Assembly: GCA_041905785.1 (NCBI GenBank)
Contig: JAYRKJ010000021.1
Coordinates: forward strand, 1-64,000
Direction: 5' to 3'
DNA: 64,000 nucleotides
From: Roseateles_B sp041905785
GTDB taxonomy: Bacteria > Pseudomonadota > Gammaproteobacteria > Burkholderiales > Burkholderiaceae_C
Shown here: piece by piece, positions 27,985 through 35,295 of the stretch
Layout: each line of letters starts with the position of its first letter
Position numbering within the stretch: the stretch's first letter is position 1
The notes under the pieces: generated by a model
Seen by the model: only the letters and a program-made list of their open reading frames with translations
Told to the model about the DNA's origin: nothing
The model's database searches: none
Position numbers and translations under genes: made by a program

Positions 27985-29073
27985 TCAGCAGCCCTCGAAA
28001 CGGACGGCATAGACCGGAGGCAAGCGCAGGGTCAGGTCTTGCCAGTGATCGCCGCCATCATCGCTGGCCCACAGGCCGCCGGTGGTGCTGCCCATCAGCA
28101 GGTGCCGGCCGCTGGCGTCGACGGCCAGGCCGTGGCGGTAGACGAGGTCATAGCAGCCCTGCTGCGGCAGCCCGGTGCGCAGCACCTCGAAGCTCTGGCC
28201 GCCGTCGCGGGTACGCTGCACGCAAAGGGCGCCATCGACGGGCACCCGGCATTGGTCCTTGATGGCCGGCACGAACCAGGCGGTGCCGGCCTCCAGCGGA
28301 TGGGCGGCCACGGCGAAACCGAAGCTGGACACTGGCCCGTGCAGGCGCAGCCAGTGCCGGCCGTTGTCCGTGCTGCGCCAGATGCCGCAGTGATGCTGGC
28401 ACCACAGCACCTCGGGCTGCGCCGCGCAACGGACGATGCGATGCGGGTCCTGCGCGTTCAAGGCACCCTGCAGCTCGGGCGGCATGTACTCCGCCATCAG
28501 GCCCTCGCCCAACAGCTCCCAGTGCTGGGCGGCGTCCGTGGTCCGCCAGACGCCGCCACAGCTGATGCCCAGCAGGAGCTCATCCGGCGCACGGGGATGC
28601 GGGCAGATGGAATGGATGCCCGGGCTGTCATAGCCGCCGCCGAACCATTCGGGCCGCTCGGGGCGGTCCCACAGCCCGTGCTGCAGCGCCCAGCTCGCCC
28701 CGCCGTCCGCACTGCGGAACAGCCCGCCGGGATTGGTGCCGCACCACAGGGCTTGCGCATCACGCTCCAGCGACCAGATCTGCACCAGCTTCCAGGCGGG
28801 GCCGGGCGCACCCTCGGGTTGCGGCGGATAGCTGGGCGCGGGCAGCTCGGTCCAGGTCTTGCCGCCGTCATCCGAGGCCTGCACCTTGACACCGAAATGC
28901 CCCAGGTTCAAGCCGGCCAGCATGCGCTCGCCGGACGCCCCGGCGCCGCGGGGCAGCACCATGCTGACCGGATCGCCCAGGAAGCTGGTACCGGCCACCC
29001 GCCAGCCGCGCGCCCCCTCATGTTGCAGTTCAAAGAGACCTTTGCGGGTGGCCACCCAGGCTTGCAGACTCAT
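27985..29073 (-). CDS. BNR/Asp-box beta-propeller protein
   Basis: The 362-residue protein is built of repeats ending in Asp-boxes: SDDGGKTW, SADGGASW, TTDAAQHW, STDNGRHW, TRDGGQSF and SDDGGDHW. This gives a six- or seven-bladed propeller like sialidases and the VPS10/YCF48 group. I see no signal peptide, and sialidase catalytic arginines cannot be assigned, so it is probably a cytoplasmic binding or scaffold protein. It is directly downstream of a small MoaD/ThiS-like gene. I recall this pairing from other bacteria, but no function has been assigned to my knowledge. Confidence 0.85.
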   Translation of the reverse strand: MSLQAWVATRKGLFELQHEGARGWRVAGTSFLGDPVSMVLPRGAGASGERMLAGLNLGHFGVKVQASDDGGKTWTELPAPSYPPQPEGAPGPAWKLVQIWSLERDAQALWCGTNPGGLFRSADGGASWALQHGLWDRPERPEWFGGGYDSPGIHSICPHPRAPDELLLGISCGGVWRTTDAAQHWELLGEGLMAEYMPPELQGALNAQDPHRIVRCAAQPEVLWCQHHCGIWRSTDNGRHWLRLHGPVSSFGFAVAAHPLEAGTAWFVPAIKDQCRVPVDGALCVQRTRDGGQSFEVLRTGLPQQGCYDLVYRHGLAVDASGRHLLMGSTTGGLWASDDGGDHWQDLTLRLPPVYAVRFEGC

Positions 29074-29106
29074 GCTCGGCTCCTTGCTGAAGACTCGGCT
29101 GCGGGA

Positions 29107-29376
29107 TCAGCCCCCGGACAAGGCCTGCAGCACGTGGATGACGGCATCCGGCTGCAGGTCCTGGTCCAGGCGCCGGCGCTCGTGAACCACGCGGCCATCG
29201 ACATAAATCACCACATTGGCCCGCAGATGGCCCTGATCGTCCAGCACATAGCCGCGCAGCAGGGCATGCTCGGCAAAGGCCTGCTCCAGCGCGTCGCGCA
29301 GGACCAGGGCCGAGGCGCTGAACTCGGGCGCCTCGACGAAGCGCCTGAGCTGGGGCGTGAAGACGATGCGGGGCAT
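29107..29376 (-). CDS. MoaD/ThiS-like ubiquitin-fold protein
   Basis: The 89-residue protein has the beta-grasp pattern of MoaD/ThiS sulfur carriers: VFTPQLRRFVEAP, LVLRDALEQAF, NVVIYVDGRVV, DAVIHVLQALSGG. It ends exactly in Gly-Gly, as needed for adenylation and thiocarboxylation or conjugation. It is not near moa or thi genes. It is the first gene of the run with the Asp-box propeller and CocE-type hydrolase, so its partner may be the propeller protein. The E1-like activating enzyme must be encoded elsewhere. Confidence 0.82.
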   Translation of the reverse strand: MPRIVFTPQLRRFVEAPEFSASALVLRDALEQAFAEHALLRGYVLDDQGHLRANVVIYVDGRVVHERRRLDQDLQPDAVIHVLQALSGG

Positions 29377-29530
29377 GCCAGCATTAGGCCGCGAAGCGCG
29401 CGGCGCTCCGCAGCGGACTTACCCGCCGTGACTTTGGTCACCGGGCCGGCCGGCCAGAGACCCCGGGCGGGACAAAGGCCGCCGCGCCCGCGACAATGCC
29501 GCTCCCCTGCTTGTACAACCCATCCCCCTC

Positions 29531-30421
29531 ATGACCGCATCCCTGCGCCACGGCGTGATCAGCGCTGCCCTCGCCTACGCCATGTGGGGCCTGTTCCCGC
29601 TGTACTTCAAGCACCTGGCCGGCGTGCCGTCCATGGAGGTGGTGGCGCACCGCATCGTCTGGTGCCTGCTGCTGATGGTGGGGGTGCTGAGCTTCATGCG
29701 CCGCTGGGCCTGGCTGGGACCGGTGCTGCGCAGCCCCAAGGTGCTGCTGGCCTTCACGGCCTCGGCCCTGCTGCTGTCGGCCAACTGGCTGACCTACGTC
29801 TGGGCCGTGCAGCATGAGCATGTGCTGGACGCCAGCCTGGGCTACTTCATCAACCCCCTGGTTAACGTGGCCCTGGGCTTCTTCTTCCTGCACGAGCGGC
29901 CCCGGCCCGCGCAGTGGATGGCGGTGGGGCTGGCCGCGGCGGGTGTGCTGTGGCTGACCCTGCAGACCGGCCGCCTGCCCTGGGTGGCCCTGATCCTGGC
30001 GGGCAGCTTCGGCGTCTATGGCCTGCTGCGCAAGATCGCCGTGCTGGGCGCGCTGGAAGGTCTGGTGCTGGAATGCCTGGTCGTCGCGCCCGTCGCGGTC
30101 GCCGCCCTGGCCTGGTGGGGCCAGCAGGGCCACAGTGCGCTCAACAGCGGTGATGCCGGCCTGATCGGCCTGCTGCTGCTGGCCGGCCCGTTGACCGCCG
30201 CACCGCTGCTGCTTTTCGCGGCCGGCGCGCGCCGCATTCCCATGACCACGCTGGGCCTGCTGCAGTACATCTCGCCCAGCATCCAGTTCATCCTGGGCGT
30301 GTGGCTGTACCACGAGCCCTTCTCGGCCGCCCGCGTGCTGGGTTTCGGCCTGATCTGGGCGGCGCTGGCCGTCTACAGCGCCGAGGGCTGGTGGCGCAGC
30401 CGCCAGCCAGCCCTGGCCTGA
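29531..30421 (+). CDS. rarD: RarD-type EamA transporter
   Basis: This is an inner-membrane drug/metabolite-superfamily permease with ten hydrophobic segments over 296 residues. RarD-specific features are the start HGVISAALAYAMWGLFPLYFK, AHRIVWCLLL near residue 41, and ANWLTYVWAVQHEHVLDASLGYF split across helix four, all typical of RarD rather than generic EamA proteins. RarD was linked to chloramphenicol sensitivity in E. coli, but its substrate is unknown. It is divergent from the MoaD/ThiS run and convergent with ahpF. Confidence 0.9.
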   Translation: MTASLRHGVISAALAYAMWGLFPLYFKHLAGVPSMEVVAHRIVWCLLLMVGVLSFMRRWAWLGPVLRSPKVLLAFTASALLLSANWLTYVWAVQHEHVLDASLGYFINPLVNVALGFFFLHERPRPAQWMAVGLAAAGVLWLTLQTGRLPWVALILAGSFGVYGLLRKIAVLGALEGLVLECLVVAPVAVAALAWWGQQGHSALNSGDAGLIGLLLLAGPLTAAPLLLFAAGARRIPMTTLGLLQYISPSIQFILGVWLYHEPFSAARVLGFGLIWAALAVYSAEGWWRSRQPALA

Positions 30422-30454
30422 GGCGGCACGCCCGCATCCCGGGCGCTGGCCCGC

Positions 30455-32020
30455 TCAGGAAGCGGCCGGCGTGCGGATCAGGTAGTCGAAGGCGCCCAAT
30501 GCCGCCTTGGCGCCGTCACCCGCGGCGATGACGATCTGCTTGAAGGGCACGGTCGTCGCGTCACCCGCCGCGAAGACGCCCGGCAGCGAGCTGCGGCCGT
30601 GGCTGTCGACGATGATCTCGCCGAACTTGGACAGCTCCACCGTGCCCTTGAGCCACTCGGTGTTGGGCACCAGACCGATTTGCACGAACACACCTTCCAG
30701 CTCGACCTGGTGGCTCTCGCCCGTCCCGCGGTCCGTGTAGCGGATGCCGTTGAGGCGGTTGCCGTCGCCGGTCAGCTCGGTGGTCTGGGCCTGGGTGTGG
30801 ATGCTCACGTTGGGCAGGCTCTTGAGCTTGTCCACCAGCACGGCGTCGGCGCGGAGCTGGTCGGCGAACTCCAGCAGGGTCACGTGAGCCACGATGCCCG
30901 CCAGGTCGATGGCCGCTTCCACGCCGGAGTTGCCGCCGCCGATCACCGCCACGCGCTTGCCCTTGAACAGGGGACCATCGCAGTGCGGGCAGTAGGCCAC
31001 GCCCTTGTTCTTGTACTCGGCCTCGCCGGGCACGTTGATGTTGCGCCAACGCGCGCCGGTGGAAAGGATGACGCTGCGGCTCTTGAGCACCGCCCCATTG
31101 GCCAACTGCACCTCGATCAGGCCGCCGGGCAGCGTGGCGGGAATCAGCTTCTCGGCGCGCTGCAGGTTCATGATGTCGACGTCATAGGCCTTCACGTGGG
31201 CCTCCAGGGCCGTCGCGAACTTGGGACCGTCCGTCTCCAGCACGGAGATGTAGTTCTCGATGGCCAGCGTGTCGTTGACCTGGCCGCCGAAGCGCTCGGC
31301 CGCCAGGCCCACGCGGATGCCCTTGCGGGCCGCGTACACCGCCGCAGCGGCACCGGCTGGACCACCGCCGACGATCAGCACTTCATAGGGCGCCTTGGCG
31401 CTGAGCCTGGCCGCGTCGCGGGCAGCGGCGCCGGTGTCCAGCTTGGCGACGATCTCTTCCACCGTCATGCGGCCGGAGCCAAAGTGCTGGCCATTCAGGT
31501 AGACCGAGGGCACGGCCATGATTTCGCGGGCGCTGACCTCGTCCTGGAAGGCGCCGCCCTCGATCACCACCGTCTTCACCCTGGGATTGAGCACGGCCAT
31601 CAGCGAGAGCGCCTGCACCACGTCCGGGCAGTTGTGGCAGCTCAGGCTCATGTAGACCTCGAAGCTGAAGTCGCCGTCCAGGGCCTTGATCTGGTCGATC
31701 ACGTCCTGCTCGACCTTGGGTGGGTGGCCGCCGGTCCACAGCAGGGCCAGCACCAGCGAGGTGAACTCATGGCCCAGGGGCAGGCCGGCGAAACGGAGGC
31801 TCTGGGCCGTGCCCAGGCGCTGGAGGCTGAACGAGGGCTTGCGGGCATCATTGCCGTCCAGGCGCAGCTGGATCTTGCCGCACATGCCGGCGATCTCCTG
31901 CAGCAGCGCCTTCATCTCGGCCGCAGTGGCCGAGTCGTCCAGCGAGGCGACGATCTCGAAGGGCTCGCGAACGCGCTCCAGGTAGGCCTTGAGCTGTTCC
32001 TTCAGTGCGGCGTCCAACAT
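30455..32020 (-). CDS. ahpF: Alkyl hydroperoxide reductase subunit F
   Basis: This flavoprotein passes electrons from NADH to AhpC. The 521-residue protein has an N-terminal tandem thioredoxin-fold domain with the CHNC redox pair near residue 128. The FAD-binding motif is GGGPAGAAAAVYAARKG near 215, the second CxxC (CPHC) near 344, the NAD motif VIGGGNSGVEAAIDLAG near 358, and the FAD motif GVFAAGDATTVPFKQ near the end. GGAG lies six bases before ATG 32020. It is 188 bp downstream of ahpC, separated by a hairpin-rich repeat. Confidence 0.96.
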   Translation of the reverse strand: MLDAALKEQLKAYLERVREPFEIVASLDDSATAAEMKALLQEIAGMCGKIQLRLDGNDARKPSFSLQRLGTAQSLRFAGLPLGHEFTSLVLALLWTGGHPPKVEQDVIDQIKALDGDFSFEVYMSLSCHNCPDVVQALSLMAVLNPRVKTVVIEGGAFQDEVSAREIMAVPSVYLNGQHFGSGRMTVEEIVAKLDTGAAARDAARLSAKAPYEVLIVGGGPAGAAAAVYAARKGIRVGLAAERFGGQVNDTLAIENYISVLETDGPKFATALEAHVKAYDVDIMNLQRAEKLIPATLPGGLIEVQLANGAVLKSRSVILSTGARWRNINVPGEAEYKNKGVAYCPHCDGPLFKGKRVAVIGGGNSGVEAAIDLAGIVAHVTLLEFADQLRADAVLVDKLKSLPNVSIHTQAQTTELTGDGNRLNGIRYTDRGTGESHQVELEGVFVQIGLVPNTEWLKGTVELSKFGEIIVDSHGRSSLPGVFAAGDATTVPFKQIVIAAGDGAKAALGAFDYLIRTPAAS

Positions 32021-32117
32021 GGTGTACTCCTTGTTCAGTCGTGGTCATCCAAGCCACTCTGAAAGCACCCATGACACTCAGGACGCTTTGAGGATGGCTC
32101 GCGGGGTTGGGTCGAGC

Positions 32118-32186
32118 GGAGCCCGTGGATCCGGCTTTGCCGGGCCATCGGGCTCGCCCCCTTGAGGGGGAGCGCCGCAGGCGCTC
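32118..32186. repeat. Triple-hairpin intergenic repeat between ahpC and ahpF
   Basis: Three short perfect hairpins stand in a row: CCGGC-TTT-GCCGG (32131-32143), CCCCC-TTGA-GGGGG (32157-32170) and GAGCGCC-GCA-GGCGCTC (32170-32186). The left 44 bp (32127-32170) match 11312-11355 at about 35 of 44 positions. Sitting inside an operon between a highly expressed peroxiredoxin and its reductase, it may partly terminate or stabilise mRNA. Confidence 0.8.
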
Positions 32187-32208
32187 CGGGGGTGGGACAT
32201 CAGTGGGG

Positions 32209-32772
32209 TCAGATCTTGCCGACCAGGTCCAGCGAGGGGGTCAGGGTCTTGGCGCCTTCGTTCCACTTGGCGGGGCAGACCTGGCCGGGGTGGCTGGCGA
32301 CGTACTGGGCCGCACGCAGCTTGCGCAGGGTTTCCTTCATGTCGCGGGCGATGGCGTTGTCATGCACTTCGGCGGTCTTGATCACGCCTTCGGGGTTGAT
32401 CACGAAGGTGCCGCGCAGCGCCAGGCCTTCTTCCTCGATGTGCACGCCAAAGGCGCGGGTCAGCTTGTGGGTGGGGTCGCCAACCAGGGGGAAGTTGGCC
32501 TTGCCCACGGCCGGGGAGGTTTCGTGCCACACCTTGTGCGAGAAGTGCGTGTCGGTGGTGACGACGTAGATCTCGGCACCGGCCTTTTGGAACTCGGCGT
32601 ACTGCTCGGCGGCGTCCTCGACCTCGGTCGGGCAGTTGAAGGTGAAGGCGGCCGGCATGAACACCAGCACGGACCACTTGCCCTTCAGGCTGGCTTCCGT
32701 CACTTCGATGAACTTGCCGTTGTGGAAGGCTTCGGTCTTGAAGGGCTGGACTTGTGTGTTGATCAGGGACAT
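32209..32772 (-). CDS. ahpC: Alkyl hydroperoxide reductase subunit C (peroxiredoxin)
   Basis: This typical 2-Cys peroxiredoxin reduces hydrogen peroxide and organic peroxides. The 187-residue product has the peroxidatic cysteine in FTFNCPTEVED (near residue 47) and the resolving cysteine in GQVCPAKWNEG (near 166), in the AhpC/Prx1 layout. The start is ATG 32772. It is the first gene of ahpCF. A candidate redox-regulator site lies about 70-100 bp upstream. Confidence 0.97.
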   Translation of the reverse strand: MSLINTQVQPFKTEAFHNGKFIEVTEASLKGKWSVLVFMPAAFTFNCPTEVEDAAEQYAEFQKAGAEIYVVTTDTHFSHKVWHETSPAVGKANFPLVGDPTHKLTRAFGVHIEEEGLALRGTFVINPEGVIKTAEVHDNAIARDMKETLRKLRAAQYVASHPGQVCPAKWNEGAKTLTPSLDLVGKI

Positions 32773-32836
32773 GGGGACTCTCCGCTGTCGGGTTGTTGGG
32801 ATGGCCTGAATCTTATGGTTATCGCCTGTCCCTTAG

Positions 32837-32874
32837 CTTTGATTTATCAAATCGCCCCTATTGGCCCTGGCTAT
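32837..32874 (-). promoter_or_regulatory. Candidate OxyR/LysR-type site upstream of ahpC
   Basis: A 13-bp inverted repeat, GATTTATCAAATC (32841-32853), lies beside an ATAG-like start. On the minus strand, ATAG, CAAT, ATTT and CAAA fall at 11-bp steps, a degenerate version of the OxyR pattern ATAG-N7-CTAT-N7-ATAG-N7-CTAT. The position and gene context fit, but only the first element is exact. Confidence 0.35.
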
Positions 32875-32927
32875 TAAGCGGCCCTATCAAACGGAACACT
32901 CGATAGAATTTTCCTGTCACACGCCCT

Positions 32928-34172
32928 TCAAAGCCCCTGCTCCAGGGCCAGCAGTTCCTCCACCGTCTGGCGGCGGCGGATGAGGCGGGCCTCGTCGCCA
33001 TCCAGCAGCACTTCGGCGATGAGGGGCCGGGAGTTGTAGTTGCTGGACATGGAAGCGCCGTAGGCCCCGGTGTCATGGATCACCAGCAGGTCGCCGACCT
33101 GCGCCTGCGGCAGGTCCTGGGGCTGGACCACGCCGCCGTCGCCCTGGGTGAAGACATCGCCCGACTCGCACAGCGGCCCGGCCACCACCGTCGGCCGCGT
33201 AGGGCGCTGAACGCCGTCCAGCGGCACCAGGCTCATGGCATGAAAGGCGCCATACATGGCCGGGCGCATCAACTCATTGAAGCCGGCGTCGACCAGCACG
33301 AAGTGATTGCGACCCGCCTCCTTCACGGCGCGCACCTCGGTGACGAGGCTGCCGGACTCGGCCACCAGGTAGCGGCCGGGTTCGATCTCCAGATGCAGGG
33401 CGTGGCCCAGCAGCGCGGCGGCCTTCGTCCGGGCCGCGTCCCAGAGCCCGAAATAGTGGGCCGTGTCCACCACCGGATCGCCCTCGCGATAGGGAATGGA
33501 GAGGCCGCCGCCGGTGGAGAGGGCCTGCAGGTCCATGCCCGCGGCTTGCACCTGCCGGACCAGGTCCACCATGGCATCGCAGACCTGGGCCAGGTGGCTG
33601 TAGTCCACGCCCGAACCGATGTGCATGTGCAGGCCGACCAGCTGCAGGCCCTGGGCCTTCACCTCGGCCAGCGCGGCGCCCAGCTCGGCGTGCCAGATGC
33701 CATGCTTGCTGTGCTCGCCGCCGGTGTTGGTCTTGTTGCTGTGCCCATGGCCGAAGCCCGGGTTGATGCGCAGCCATACCGGATGCCCCGGCGAGCGCGG
33801 GCCCAGCTGACGCAGCATGTCGATGGAGCCGGCGTTCACGGGAATGCGGTGCTCGACGACCGTGTCCAGCGTCGCGCGATCCAGCAGATCGGCGGTGAAG
33901 ACGATCTCCTGGGCATCCGTCCCCGCCTGGTAACCCGCCGCCAGGGCGCGGACGATCTCGCCGCGCGAGACCGCATCCACCTTCACGCCCTGCTCGCGCA
34001 TCAGGCGCAGCAGGTGGGTGTTGGAGCAGGACTTCTGCGCAAAGCGGATGGTGTCAAAGGCCTTCAAGGCCGCGATGCGCTCGCGGATGGTGGGCGCGTC
34101 ATAGGTCCACAGCGGCGTGCCGAACTGTTGGGCCAGTTGCTGGGTGCGGGCGGGGTTCAGGGGGAGGGTCAT
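32928..34172 (-). CDS. lysA: Diaminopimelate decarboxylase
   Basis: This PLP enzyme makes L-lysine from meso-diaminopimelate. The 414-residue protein is a fold-type III decarboxylase. It has the N-terminal segment TPLWTYDAPTIRERI, FAQKSCSNTHLLRLM with the PLP lysine in the early barrel, VDAVSRGEI, the HIGSG motif, the substrate/PLP motif EPGRYLVAESG, and the dimer-active-site segment CESGDVF. I chose ATG 34172 (MTLPLNPA); a GTG three codons upstream is also possible. The gene is divergent from a LysR-type regulator, as in the lysA/lysR pair of E. coli. Confidence 0.94.
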   Translation of the reverse strand: MTLPLNPARTQQLAQQFGTPLWTYDAPTIRERIAALKAFDTIRFAQKSCSNTHLLRLMREQGVKVDAVSRGEIVRALAAGYQAGTDAQEIVFTADLLDRATLDTVVEHRIPVNAGSIDMLRQLGPRSPGHPVWLRINPGFGHGHSNKTNTGGEHSKHGIWHAELGAALAEVKAQGLQLVGLHMHIGSGVDYSHLAQVCDAMVDLVRQVQAAGMDLQALSTGGGLSIPYREGDPVVDTAHYFGLWDAARTKAAALLGHALHLEIEPGRYLVAESGSLVTEVRAVKEAGRNHFVLVDAGFNELMRPAMYGAFHAMSLVPLDGVQRPTRPTVVAGPLCESGDVFTQGDGGVVQPQDLPQAQVGDLLVIHDTGAYGASMSSNYNSRPLIAEVLLDGDEARLIRRRQTVEELLALEQGL

Positions 34173-34279
34173 GGTCGGCACCGGGAAGGATCAGGAATGC
34201 CTCACAGCATGCCGCCGGCACCCCATATCCACAAATACCGTTTCATTTACCACTCATCCATCACTGATATGCTTTACCC

Positions 34280-35236
34280 ATGAACCCCGCGCTGATCAGC
34301 CATCGGCACATCGAAATCTTCCGCGCCCTGATGCTCAGCGGCGGTGTCAGTGAGGCGGCGCGCAGCCTGCACAGCTCGCAGCCGACCCTCAGCCGCGAGC
34401 TGGCCCGCCTGGAGTACTTGCTGGGCTATGCCCTCTTCGATCGCGTCAGGGGCCGGCTCAAACCCACGCAGGCGGCGCTGGCTCTGTTCGAGGAGGTGCA
34501 GCGCAGCTATGCGGGGCTGGATCGCATCGTGCAGCGCGCGCGTGCCCTCGCGCAGGGCCATGAGACGGCGCTGGAGGTGCTGAGCCTGCCCGCCCTGACG
34601 CAGGCCCTGCTGCCGGGCGCCTGCAAGCGCTGGCAAGACCTGGCCCCCGAGGGCCGGCTGAGCATCACGCCGCAGGAATCGCCCCTGCTGGAGGAGTGGC
34701 TCAGCGAGCAGCGCTATGACCTGGGCCTGAGCGAGCAGGCGCAGTCGCCACCGGGCACGCAAAGCGAGCTGCTCTTCGAGGCGGACGAGGTCTGCGTGCT
34801 GCCGGACGACCATCCGCTGCTCGCGCGCGACTGCCTGAGCCTGGAGGACCTGCGCGGCCAGGCCTTCATCAGCCTGGCCAGCCAGGACCCCTACCGCCAG
34901 CAGCTGGATGCGCTTTTCGACTCGGCCTGCATTGCCCGGCGCCTGCAACTGGAGACGCACAGCGCCGCCGCCATCTGCGAATGCGTGCGCCAGGGGCTGG
35001 GGCTGTCCGTCCTCAATCCGCTGACGGCGCTGCGCTTCAGCGGCCAGGGCCTGCAGCTGCGGCGGCTGCGGGTGTCGGTGCCGTATCGCGTCTACACCGT
35101 CCAGGCCATGCTGCGCAGCCGGCATGCCTTGCTGGAGCCTCTGCTTGAGAGCCTGCGGGCCGAGGCGCGGGCGCTGTCGCAACTGCTGGAGCGGGACTTG
35201 CGCTGCGCTGGTCCGTCTTCGACAGCCGACGCATGA
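34280..35236 (+). CDS. lysR: LysR-family transcriptional regulator of lysA
   Basis: This LysR-type regulator is predicted to activate lysA. It has 318 residues. The N-terminal winged helix-turn-helix spans about residues 5-65 (ALMLSGGVSEAARSLHSSQPTLSRELARLE), followed by a substrate-binding domain. The divergent position, with a 107-bp AT-rich gap to lysA, and overall similarity to LysR proper (it starts SHRHIEIFRALML) support the role. The gap holds several T-N11-A-like words but no single clear operator. Confidence 0.85.
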   Translation: MNPALISHRHIEIFRALMLSGGVSEAARSLHSSQPTLSRELARLEYLLGYALFDRVRGRLKPTQAALALFEEVQRSYAGLDRIVQRARALAQGHETALEVLSLPALTQALLPGACKRWQDLAPEGRLSITPQESPLLEEWLSEQRYDLGLSEQAQSPPGTQSELLFEADEVCVLPDDHPLLARDCLSLEDLRGQAFISLASQDPYRQQLDALFDSACIARRLQLETHSAAAICECVRQGLGLSVLNPLTALRFSGQGLQLRRLRVSVPYRVYTVQAMLRSRHALLEPLLESLRAEARALSQLLERDLRCAGPSSTADA

Positions 35237-35240
35237 ATGA

Positions 35241-35262
35241 AAAAGGCCCGCTCTCGCGGGCC
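35241..35262 (-). terminator. Rho-independent terminator of the TonB-dependent receptor gene
   Basis: On the minus strand GGCCCGC, loop GAGA, GCGGGCC is followed by TTTTTC. It lies 34 bp past the receptor stop and also just after the lysR stop. Confidence 0.85.
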
Positions 35263-35295
35263 TCTCTGCACAGGGCGGGACAAGCCCGCGCCGGG

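Noticed and set aside
29107..29376. Assignment as moaD or thiS of a cofactor pathway
   Set aside because: The fold and Gly-Gly end fit, but no moa, moe or thi genes are nearby, and the conserved-looking neighbour is a propeller protein, so a specific symbol would be unjustified.
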